DNA from: an uncultured Collinsella sp.
GTDB lineage: Bacteria > Actinomycetota > Coriobacteriia > Coriobacteriales > Coriobacteriaceae
DNA: 23,948 nucleotides
Reading direction: 5' to 3'
NCBI GenBank assembly: GCA_902493915.1
Contig: CABUQY010000024.1
Location: 1 to 23,948 of the forward strand
The notes under the pieces: generated by a model
Told to the model about the DNA's origin: nothing
The model's input: the letters and a program-made list of their open reading frames with translations, nothing else
The model's database searches: none
Program-made: the position numbers and the translations under genes
In this document: positions 1-6,359 of the stretch, piece after piece
How positions within the stretch are numbered: the first letter of the stretch is position 1
How the letters are laid out: each line of letters starts with the position of its first letter

Positions 1-27
1 ACCTGTCCCTTTTTGGTAGGTTTGGGA
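1..27. repeat. Dispersed repeat, copy A (CCTGTCCC...TGGTAGGTTTGGG)
   Basis: This stretch matches 19055-19080 in 23 of 26 positions; the only difference is TTT in place of AAA after CCTGTCCC. A shorter copy lies at 10678-10705. It begins at the window edge, so its left part may be missing. It ends just before the ribosome binding site of the folate gene. No coding role is seen. Confidence 0.6.
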
Positions 28-39
28 GAGAGGGCCGGG

Positions 40-636
40 ATGGACAAGGCTGAGTTGCGGCGGGCGGTGATTGCTCGGCGCGATGCTCTTGATTTGGACT
101 TGCAGGCGGCGAAGTCTGCTGATATCTGTGCGCGGCTGGTTGAGCTGCTGGGCCGCTTGGATGCCGCGGCGCCGCGCACCGTTGCCGTCTATGCCGCGAT
201 GGGTTCCGAGGCAGACCCTGCCGCGTTTGCCGCTGCGGCCGCCGCGCGCGGCTGGCGCGCAGCCTATCCGTGCATGCTCTCGGCAGCCGAAGCCGCAGCT
301 TGTGGCCAGCGTATGTGCATGCGGGCAGTTGCCGCCGACGATGCGTCCGCGGCTCCGTTTATCACTCATCCCACGCGAACCTTCGCTGCCGCGGACATCG
401 GCAGCAACCGCTTCCCCATCGTGCCTGCCGAAGCACTCGACATGATTGTTGTGCCGCTCGTGGCCTTCGACCAAACCGGCGCGCGCCTGGGCTACGGCGG
501 TGGTTGCTACGACCGCTACCTGCCCACGCTTTCGGCCACATGCCAGATCGTCGGCATCGCCTTTGACGAACAGCGCATCGACCACGTCCCCACCGACGCC
601 CACGACCTGCCGCTGCCCCACATCGTCAGCGCCTAA
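40..636 (+). CDS. 5-formyltetrahydrofolate cyclo-ligase
   Basis: The product (198 aa, normal for the family) should convert 5-formyltetrahydrofolate to 5,10-methenyltetrahydrofolate with ATP in the cytosol, returning folate to one-carbon metabolism. The N-terminal MDKAELRR segment and the C-terminal glycine-rich signature GYGGGCYDRYL (about residues 151-161) are the family hallmarks; the usual GYYDR reads GCYDR here. The frame is open upstream to a TTG at 13, but the ATG at 40 is chosen because AGAGAGG sits about seven bases before it and the protein then starts like its relatives. It converges on the AbiEi-like gene, with a repeat-filled gap between them. No neighbour is in the same pathway, although the dispersed repeat directly upstream may hide its promoter. 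Confidence 0.93.
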   Translation: MDKAELRRAVIARRDALDLDLQAAKSADICARLVELLGRLDAAAPRTVAVYAAMGSEADPAAFAAAAAARGWRAAYPCMLSAAEAAACGQRMCMRAVAADDASAAPFITHPTRTFAAADIGSNRFPIVPAEALDMIVVPLVAFDQTGARLGYGGGCYDRYLPTLSATCQIVGIAFDEQRIDHVPTDAHDLPLPHIVSA

Positions 637-663
637 ATGTCGTTGTATCGCACCCGCAAGATA

Positions 664-826
664 AGCGTGGAAAATCCCCCACTTGGGACTGTTCGGGGGC
701 AAAAAACGGGAGATTATCCACGCTCATTATTCAAACGTCCGATAATCCACGCTTGTATGTCTGAAAATCCACGCTCAATCAACGCGCGTCCAGATTTCCG
801 CGCTCGTGTGTCCGATTATCCACGCT
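664..826. repeat. TCCACGCT array, copy 1 (hairpin plus 22/29-nt spaced motifs)
   Basis: The gap between two convergent genes contains an imperfect hairpin (AGCGTGGA at 664-671 against TCCACGCT at 717-724). TCCACGCT, or TCCGCGCT once, then recurs starting at 746, 768, 797 and 819. Start-to-start distances are 29, 22, 29 and 22, so the array is close to two 51-nt units. Flanks are conserved (GATTATCCACGCTCGTG). A related unit lies at 2112-2197 and a reduced one at 8433-8460. No open frame fits, and no run of T supports a terminator here. Confidence 0.75.
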
Positions 827-853
827 CGTGCAGCTTAACGCCCCGCAACCGCC

Positions 854-1816
854 TCAACATGCACGCGGCACGCCGGCAACTTTGAGCTTGCGATCGAGCT
901 TTGCCGGATCCCTCAGATCATCCCAGCACAAGCGCACGATCCTGCAGTTATCAAGCAGCGAAAGCCTCGACTCGCGCTGGCGCTCATCAAACTGCGCCTT
1001 TGCGAGCTTGCCCTCCTCCGCTGCCTTCTCGCTTTTAACGAATCCGTCAAATTCCCCGATGATCAGCCGATCTTCCACGCGCCACAAGTAGTCGACGCGA
1101 TACGGCCGTCCCGGCTCAACCGGGTCGAACAGCTCAATTTGCAGCTCCGGCGTCTGCCAGCCGCGCTCGATCATCAGGGCGCGCGCCTTGGACTCGCCAC
1201 CGCTTTCCGACAGGCCATCGGCATACCGTGCAACCCTGCGCGCCGTCACAACACCGCGACGATTTAAGCCAAGCTTGTTGACTGCCTCAACGAGATGCTC
1301 CTTCGACAACAGCTGCTCATGAAGCGCCGAGTCCGCAATGATCAGTCCCTCGACAAACGATGCATCGACCAGGCAATCCGTAATCGTTTGATCGATATCG
1401 GTCACGGCAATGTCCATCTGGGTGGCCCGTGTTTGACGAACATAACGATGGCGAACGACCTGAGAGCCCGGCGTCGTTGATTGCGCCGGCATCGCGGCGA
1501 TATGGATGTGCGTCAAATTGGCATGCGAAACCGAAAGACCATAGATAACAGCCGCCGTATAGGAGCAAAACGTCCAGTCGGGATGCTTTTGCGCAAGGGC
1601 CCGCACCCGATGCAGATAACGCTGTCGAAACTTGAGTTCGGACCAATATTCCGGACGCGCATACAGCCCTGGCATGACCGCCTCGAGACTTCCCGCCGCC
1701 ACCCGTCGCTCAATCTGCTTTGCCTCCGCCGCAGTTCGCGCGTACACGCAGCTCATCTGCTGCTCGCACGCTTTAATGTGACCTGCAAGTCTTTGATTCG
1801 CCGTCATGTTTGCCAT
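854..1816 (-). CDS. AbiEi-like / DUF559-like protein (possible antitoxin-type regulator or nuclease fold)
   Basis: A 320-aa protein. The N-terminal half (residues 20-130) resembles the AbiEi antitoxin/regulator family: a winged-helix-like stretch with the pattern RRVAAGSLEAVMPGLYARPEYW, broken here after GLYA, followed by a domain rich in short strands. The C-terminal part looks like a DUF559/VSR-type PD-(D/E)XK fold, with Glu208 (ESKARAL), Asp242 (YRVDYLW), Glu255 and Asp257 (GEFDG) and Lys261 in the expected order. The start at 1816 is set by GGAGG five bases upstream; a longer frame reaches 1879 without a ribosome site. No AbiEii-type toxin gene lies beside it, so a complete toxin-antitoxin pair is not supported. 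It may be a solitary regulator or DNA-binding protein. Two 13-bp direct repeats sit upstream. Confidence 0.6.
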   Translation of the reverse strand: MANMTANQRLAGHIKACEQQMSCVYARTAAEAKQIERRVAAGSLEAVMPGLYARPEYWSELKFRQRYLHRVRALAQKHPDWTFCSYTAAVIYGLSVSHANLTHIHIAAMPAQSTTPGSQVVRHRYVRQTRATQMDIAVTDIDQTITDCLVDASFVEGLIIADSALHEQLLSKEHLVEAVNKLGLNRRGVVTARRVARYADGLSESGGESKARALMIERGWQTPELQIELFDPVEPGRPYRVDYLWRVEDRLIIGEFDGFVKSEKAAEEGKLAKAQFDERQRESRLSLLDNCRIVRLCWDDLRDPAKLDRKLKVAGVPRAC

Positions 1817-2111
1817 GTCGCCTCCAAACTCTTGGAACGGCGCCAACGTACCAGACGGTTTCATGCGAAGTCTGACCAAATGCTGTCCAGCAGCTGACCA
1901 AATGCTTGACGGTTTTGGACGTTTTAGGCCAATGCTCTATATCCGCAGGTAGAGCGGTTGTCCAGAGATCCCTGTCTCCACATCTTTATGCCTCAAAAGC
2001 CGTCGATTTCCTTAAAAGAAAATATGCTGTGGCTCGAAACTACCTAGTTTGCGATGCTGTCCGTAAACACTCGACGCGTGGTGCTGCCGCCTACGACAGC
2101 CGCAGAAAAAT
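1817..2111. other. Non-coding gap upstream of the AbiEi-like gene
   Basis: The full gap to the metA stop is 425 bases. Its left part holds the 13-bp direct repeats at 1872-1906; its right part holds the repeat hairpin described separately. Between about 1910 and 2110 I see no convincing gene, RNA or remnant. Frames crossing it are shadows of metA. Confidence 0.5.
1872..1906 (-). promoter_or_regulatory. Direct repeats CTGACCAAATGCT, candidate operator
   Basis: The 13-mer CTGACCAAATGCT occurs at 1872-1884 and again at 1894-1906, a 22-bp period (two helical turns). It lies 56-90 bases upstream of the AbiEi-like start. AbiEi-type antitoxins are known to bind repeats in their own promoter, so autoregulation is plausible but unproven. 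No clear -10/-35 pair was assigned. Confidence 0.4.
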
Positions 2112-2177
2112 CGAGCGTGGAAAATCTCCCACTTTGGGCCTGTTCCTCGACCAAAAGTGGGAGATTGTCCACGCTCG
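2112..2177 (-). terminator. Long hairpin downstream of metA, TCCACGCT family copy 2
   Basis: Arms at 2112-2135 and 2154-2177 pair over 24 positions with one mismatch; the loop is 18 nt. Read on the minus strand the stem is followed by ATTTTTC, so it can act as a Rho-independent terminator 65 bases after the metA stop. Its outer arm is the same TCCACGCT motif as at 664-826, and a further TCCACGCT follows at 2190, 22 nt from the one at 2168. It is therefore both a repeat copy and a likely terminator. Confidence 0.65.
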
Positions 2178-2241
2178 TGTGTCCAATTATCCACGCTCGT
2201 CACGCGGCGGCTACGGCAGCAGTCACGGCCACGGCCGCGGC

Positions 2242-3168
2242 CTAGTGCTCCTCGCCAGCGCGGGCCAGGTCGTAGGGCGTGGTCTGGTAGACGTAGTAGT
2301 TGAGCCAGTTGGTGTAGAACAGCTGAGCCTGGCTGCGCCAGACGTTGCGCGGCTCGGCGGTGGGATCGTCACCCGGGAAGTAATGCGCCGGCACCTGAGG
2401 GTTGAGCCCGCGCTTCACGTCGCGCTCGTACTCCAGGCGCAGCGTGTCGGTATCGTACTCGGGATGGCCAAAGACAAAGAAACGGCGGCTGTCGGTCGAC
2501 TTGACGATGTATAGGCCTACCTCGTCAGATACGGCCACGACCTCAAGCTGCGGCTCGGCTTCCACGTCCTCGCGGCGCACATCGGTGTTGCGCGAATGCA
2601 CGGCATAGAAGCGGTCGTCGAAGCCGCGGACCAGCGGGCTTTGCGGCTTCACCAGATAATGCTCGAACACGCCACTTGCCTTGGCCGGTAGATCGTACTT
2701 CTGAATGCCGTAATGATGGTAGAGCCCCGCCTGCGCGCCCCAACAAATGTGCAGCGTAGAGTGCACGTGCGTGGTGGACCAGTCCATGATCTGGCAGAGC
2801 TCGGGCCAGTAGTCGACCTCCTCGAACGGCATCTGCTCCACGGGCGCGCCCGTGATAATCAGGCCGTCGTAGTGGATGTCGCGGATGTCGTCGAACGTGC
2901 GGTAGAACGTCTCCAGGTGACCGGCGCTCACGTGCGCGGCCTCGTGCGTCTTGGTGCGCAGCAGGTCCACCTCCACCTGCAGCGGCGTGTTGGAGAGCTT
3001 GCGCATGATCTGCGTCTCGGTGGCGATTTTGGTGGGCATGAGGTTGAGGATGAGCACGCGCAGCGGACGGATGTCCTGGTGCAGCGCGCGGTACTCGGTC
3101 ATGACAAAGATGTTCTCGCTCTCGAGCTGCGCGGCGGCAGGGAGGGCGTCGGGAATGCGAATGGGCAT
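2242..3168 (-). CDS. metA: Homoserine O-acetyl/succinyltransferase (MetA family)
   Basis: The 308-aa product acylates L-homoserine, the committed step of methionine synthesis. It is full length and collinear with E. coli MetA: nucleophile Cys142 (HICWGAQAG), and His235 and Glu237 (GHPEY) at the same numbers. Residue 111 is Glu ([11 protein letters not shown]), where succinyl-CoA-using enzymes such as E. coli have Gly. In the MetA family Glu111 has been linked to acetyl-CoA use, so the enzyme may be a homoserine O-acetyltransferase despite the usual annotation; this is an inference. The start is fixed by AAGGAG five bases upstream. It is divergent from the dehydrogenase gene (210-bp shared gap) and stands alone. 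I found no SAM riboswitch or other methionine leader. Confidence 0.95.
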   Translation of the reverse strand: MPIRIPDALPAAAQLESENIFVMTEYRALHQDIRPLRVLILNLMPTKIATETQIMRKLSNTPLQVEVDLLRTKTHEAAHVSAGHLETFYRTFDDIRDIHYDGLIITGAPVEQMPFEEVDYWPELCQIMDWSTTHVHSTLHICWGAQAGLYHHYGIQKYDLPAKASGVFEHYLVKPQSPLVRGFDDRFYAVHSRNTDVRREDVEAEPQLEVVAVSDEVGLYIVKSTDSRRFFVFGHPEYDTDTLRLEYERDVKRGLNPQVPAHYFPGDDPTAEPRNVWRSQAQLFYTNWLNYYVYQTTPYDLARAGEEH

Positions 3169-3335
3169 GGATGCTCCTTACGAGTCAGTTGCAGCTATGG
3201 TACAACGAGCGGCCCCATCCGCGCGAGCACATCGCCCAGCGATGCCGTCAGCGGCCCAAATCACCCCAAAAGTAGAGATTAAGGCATGTCCCAAAATCTG
3301 TGGCGCTTTAGCCTAGCAAAGTGGCAACAGGACGC

Positions 3336-3341
3336 TACAAT
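3336..3341 (+). promoter_or_regulatory. Candidate -10 element of the dehydrogenase gene
   Basis: TACAAT lies 37 bases before the chosen ATG, in the short gap shared with divergent metA. A good -35 box is not visible (TAGCAA is 16 bases upstream), so the call is tentative. The rest of 3169-3335 shows no recognisable operator. Confidence 0.35.
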
Positions 3342-3378
3342 GGTTCGACGCGAAAAACTCGGCCGAAAGGATACATAT

Positions 3379-4356
3379 ATGTACCAGACGCGTAAGATCG
3401 GTGTGGTCGGCCAGGGCCACGTAGGAGCACATGTCGCCAACAGCCTGCTCATGCAGGGCATTGCCGATGAGCTGTACCTATGCGATATCAACGAGGCCAA
3501 GGTGACGTCCGAGGTCCAGGACCTGCGCGACTCCCTTTCGTTTGTCCCGTACAACACCAAGATCGTCAACTGCTACGACCACTACGAGGAGCTGGCCTGC
3601 TGCGACGTCATCGTCAACGCCGCCGGCAAGGTCGCGCTGGCCGCCGGCAACCGCGACGGCGAGCTGTTCTTTACCACCGACGCCGCCCGCACCTTTGCCA
3701 AGCGCATCGTCGACGCCGGCTTTGACGGCATCTTCGTGAGCATCTCCAACCCCTGCGACGTCGTGTGCACCGAGCTGTGGCACCTGACCGGCTACGATCC
3801 CAAGAAGATCATCGGCTCGGGCTGCGGCCTGGACTCCGCCCGCCTGCGCACCGAGATTTCCAAAAAGGTCGGCGTGAGCCCCAAGTCCATCGACGCCTAC
3901 ATGATCGGCGAGCACGGCTTTAGCCAGCTGGCCGCCTTTAAGGCCGCAACCATCGCCGGCAAGAGCCTCAACGAGCTCCAGGCCGAGAACCCCGACAAGT
4001 ATGCCTTCGACCACATGGAGATCGAGGAGCTCGCGCGCAAGGGCGGCTACGTAACCTACCAGGGCAAGCAGTGCACCGAGTACGCCGTCGCCAACTCCGC
4101 CGCGCGCGTCTGCGCCGCTGTGCTGCACAACGAGCACGCCGTGCTTTCGGCATCCACGCTCATGACCGGCCAGTATGGCGAGGAGGGTATCTTTACCTCC
4201 CTGCCGTGCGTGATCGGCGCCGAGGGCGTCGAGGAGGTCTACACGCTCGACCTGTCCGAGCACGAGCTCGAGGGCTTCCACAAGAGCTGCCAGCACATCC
4301 GCGACAACATCGCCCAGCTCGACTGGTGGGACGCCGAGGCCTACGACGCCAAGTAA
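3379..4356 (+). CDS. L-lactate / L-2-hydroxyacid dehydrogenase (L-HicDH-like)
   Basis: A 325-aa NAD-dependent enzyme of the LDH/MDH superfamily. It has a Rossmann loop GQGHVG (residues 11-16), then the catalytic set Asp152, Arg155 (LDSARLR) and His179 (GEHG), with the 24-residue Arg-His spacing of lactate dehydrogenases. The substrate loop after NAAGK (80-84) reads VALAAGNRDGEL. It lacks the proline-rich LDH loop and looks more like L-2-hydroxyisocaproate dehydrogenase, so the substrate could be pyruvate or a branched 2-oxo acid. The frame is open from 3286, but the ATG at 3379 has AAAGGA eight bases upstream and gives the right N-terminus. It likely recycles NADH in fermentation. Transcribed alone, with its own terminator. 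Confidence 0.88.
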   Translation: MYQTRKIGVVGQGHVGAHVANSLLMQGIADELYLCDINEAKVTSEVQDLRDSLSFVPYNTKIVNCYDHYEELACCDVIVNAAGKVALAAGNRDGELFFTTDAARTFAKRIVDAGFDGIFVSISNPCDVVCTELWHLTGYDPKKIIGSGCGLDSARLRTEISKKVGVSPKSIDAYMIGEHGFSQLAAFKAATIAGKSLNELQAENPDKYAFDHMEIEELARKGGYVTYQGKQCTEYAVANSAARVCAAVLHNEHAVLSASTLMTGQYGEEGIFTSLPCVIGAEGVEEVYTLDLSEHELEGFHKSCQHIRDNIAQLDWWDAEAYDAK

Positions 4357-4397
4357 GCGTCGGTTGCTGCGACACCTCGCTCATACGGACGCCATGC

Positions 4398-4439
4398 AAA
4401 GCGGGCCTTGCCGGAAATCCCCGGCACGGCCCGCTTTTT
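4398..4439 (+). terminator. Rho-independent terminator after the dehydrogenase
   Basis: AAAGCGGGCC (4398-4407) pairs perfectly with GGCCCGCTTT (4428-4437). An inner GCCGG/CCGGC stem lies within, and TTTTT closes the plus strand. The gap is convergent with SIS deglycase 1, and the minus-strand copy also has A/T flanks, so it may serve both genes. Confidence 0.85.
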
Positions 4440-4488
4440 GACTCACACGGCACGCTTGCGAATCGAAGGTGAATGCTTTTCCCGTTAC

Positions 4489-5457
4489 TTAGTACTGCTC
4501 GATGCCCATGTAGCGACGAATCTCGGGGCTGTGGTCGAACACCTTGCCGCGGGCGGCACGCAGCTCGCAGCTCATCGCGTAGAAGAAGATCGGCTCCAGG
4601 TACGAACGCACGCTGGCAGGCACTTCACCCACGCCGTACTCGAGCGCATCGAGCACCATGACGGTATCGGTGTGCGTGTTGAGGAACGCAAGAGCGCGCT
4701 CCTCCATGGGGCGGCACTCGCCCGATCCGAGCTGCACAAAGTAGAACACGCCGGGCTCGGTGGCTTCGAACGGGCCATGGAAGTACTCGCCGGAGTGGAT
4801 GTAGCAGCAGTGCTGCCACTGCATCTCCATGAGCGAGCAAATCGCCATGGCATAGGTCTGGCTAAAGTTGGGACCGGAGCCCAGGATATAGAAAAACTTG
4901 TGCTGCTGGCAGAGCTCGGCAAAGCGGGCGCCCAGCTCGGCGTTGACCTTCTCACGGGCGGCGGGCAGCAGCGCATCCATCTGCTTGAGGCCCTCATACA
5001 TGTCGGCGAGTGACTCGTAGCCTTCCTGCTGGTCGAGCAACTCGGCGGCGATCAGAGCGCCAATGCCCTGCGGCACCTCAGCCTGCGACACGCCCTCACC
5101 CCACGGATAGACCCAGGTAGTCCACTTGCCGTTGTCGATCTTTGAGCCCTCGCAGTCGGTAAGGGCAATGACCTCGGCACCGGCGGCCAGCGCCATCTCG
5201 CAGCCGTCGACGACCTCCTGCGTGTTGCCGCTGTGGCTGCAGGCGATGACGAGCGACTTCTCGCCAAGACTCTTGGGAGCCATCAGGCAAAACTCGCGCG
5301 CCGTGTAGACCGTCGAGGTAAACGTGGTGGCCTCACGCTTGAGCAGCTCGTTGGCCGGCATGAGATCGATCATCGAACCGCCGCAAGCGATCCAAAAGAC
5401 GTTCTCGATCTTGCCCTTGCGCTCGATGATTTCCTGAACCAGATCATGTGCGTTCAT
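4489..5457 (-). CDS. SIS-domain phospho-Amadori deglycase-like protein 1
   Basis: A 322-aa double-SIS protein of the FrlB/FraB/GfrF group, enzymes that cleave phosphorylated fructosamines to hexose phosphate and amine. The first SIS domain carries the canonical phosphate loop SHSGNTQE (74-81). The second carries Glu211 and His227 (GEYFHGPFE), 16 residues apart as in FraB, where they are catalytic. It ends RRYMGIEQY, in place of the RRYMWKL-Y tail of its two paralogues here, and is rich in cysteine (11). AGGAGG lies nine bases before the ATG. It follows gntR1 by 144 bases, with repeats in the gap that look like an operator. No transporter adjoins it, so it may use substrate from the PTS at 12595-15196. 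The substrate is unknown. Confidence 0.82.
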   Translation of the reverse strand: MNAHDLVQEIIERKGKIENVFWIACGGSMIDLMPANELLKREATTFTSTVYTAREFCLMAPKSLGEKSLVIACSHSGNTQEVVDGCEMALAAGAEVIALTDCEGSKIDNGKWTTWVYPWGEGVSQAEVPQGIGALIAAELLDQQEGYESLADMYEGLKQMDALLPAAREKVNAELGARFAELCQQHKFFYILGSGPNFSQTYAMAICSLMEMQWQHCCYIHSGEYFHGPFEATEPGVFYFVQLGSGECRPMEERALAFLNTHTDTVMVLDALEYGVGEVPASVRSYLEPIFFYAMSCELRAARGKVFDHSPEIRRYMGIEQY

Positions 5458-5513
5458 GCTGATGCTCCTCCTTGTGGGGCGGCTTTGAACGACGACAGCT
5501 CGTACCTGCTGTC

Positions 5514-5592
5514 GTTCTATGTTGTCCTATTTATAGCACGTGTAACAACGCCCGTGAAGTCATCTCAGCAAATTTGTTCTATGTTGTTCTAT
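5514..5592 (-). promoter_or_regulatory. Direct repeats GTTCTATGTTGTYCTAT, candidate GntR1 operators
   Basis: GTTCTATGTTGTCCTAT (5514-5530) and GTTCTATGTTGTTCTAT (5576-5592) differ by one base and lie 62 bp apart, between the gntR1 stop and the SIS1 start. A possible minus-strand promoter (TTCACG, 17 bases, TATAAA) lies between them. The copy nearer the gene would overlap or follow the transcription start, a typical repressor position. Binding by GntR1 is inferred from adjacency. Confidence 0.5.
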
Positions 5593-5601
5593 CTGTGGAC
5601 G

Positions 5602-6357
5602 TTAGATGTCGAAGACGTAGCGCGAGCCCACGATCTTTTGGCGGCCGAGCAGTAGAGGGCGCCCGCCGGCGTCGGTAAAGTAGGCCTCCATATAGAAGAG
5701 AGGCTCGCCGACCGGCACCTCCAGCAGCGGGGCCGTCTGAGTATCGGCAAGCGCAATCTCCACGGTGCAGGGGTCGGACTTGAGCGGCGCGCGACCCGAA
5801 TGCTCGGCAACGAGCGCAAAGATTGAGTTATCGGTGAGGTCCTCGTCGGCCAGCGTCAGCAGGTAGGGATGGTCGGCGAGCACAAAGGCGTTGTTCTCGA
5901 GCATGACGGGGATGCCGTCGGCCGTGCGCACGCGCTCGACCACGATAAGCTCGCAGCCGGGCTCCACGCCAAAGAACGCCGCATCCTCGTGCGTCGCCGC
6001 GACCACCGTGCGCGACACCAGACGCGCACCCGGCACCATGTCGTTGGCAGCACAACCCTCAGTAAAGCTCTGGACGTCACCCTTCTGGCGAATCTTGCGC
6101 TTGAGCTTAGGAGCGCACACAAAGGTACCCCTCCCCTGCTGGCGATTGAGATACCCCGCACGCGACAGCTCCTCGATGGCACGGCGCACGGTGATGCGCC
6201 CCACGCCGTAGGACTTCGCGAGCTCCATCTCGGCAGGGATGCGCGAGCCGGCAGGGTACACGCCGCGCGCGATCTCGCCCTTTAGGTCGTCCATAACCTG
6301 CTGGTACAGTGGCACGGCGGGCACGTCAGTGCGGTCGGTTTTATCGTCAAATGCCAT
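5602..6357 (-). CDS. GntR/HutC-family transcriptional regulator 1
   Basis: A 251-aa regulator. The N-terminal winged helix (about 15-80) has the GntR pattern from VPLYQQVMDDLK to GVGRITVRRAIEEL and the wing RQQGRGTFV; the C-terminal UTRA effector domain (about 100-245) ends GRQKIVGSRYVFDI. UTRA domains usually bind sugar phosphates, which fits control of a sugar-phosphate deglycase. Its ATG lies two bases after the recQ stop codon and its ribosome site (GGTGGAG) is inside recQ, so translation is probably coupled. It closely resembles regulator 2 in length and layout. Likely represses SIS1 and senses that enzyme's phosphorylated substrate. Confidence 0.9.
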   Translation of the reverse strand: MAFDDKTDRTDVPAVPLYQQVMDDLKGEIARGVYPAGSRIPAEMELAKSYGVGRITVRRAIEELSRAGYLNRQQGRGTFVCAPKLKRKIRQKGDVQSFTEGCAANDMVPGARLVSRTVVAATHEDAAFFGVEPGCELIVVERVRTADGIPVMLENNAFVLADHPYLLTLADEDLTDNSIFALVAEHSGRAPLKSDPCTVEIALADTQTAPLLEVPVGEPLFYMEAYFTDAGGRPLLLGRQKIVGSRYVFDI

Positions 6358-6359
6358 CG

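Noticed and set aside
664..826. CRISPR array
   Set aside because: The repeated unit is only about 8-16 bases, spacing alternates between 22 and 29, the intervals resemble each other, and no cas gene is present.
711..830. TTATCCACG motifs as DnaA boxes of a replication origin
   Set aside because: The ninth base is G rather than A, there is no dnaA/dnaN gene or AT-rich unwinding region, and the same motif recurs in repeat hairpins elsewhere in the window.
1817..1879. Longer start for the AbiEi-like gene at 1879
   Set aside because: The extension crosses the direct-repeat operator region and has no ribosome site; GGAGG precedes the start at 1816.
3169..3378. SAM riboswitch or other methionine leader before metA
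   Set aside because: The start is close to the gap's left edge, and I found no SAM-riboswitch-like stem set or terminator hairpin in the metA direction.
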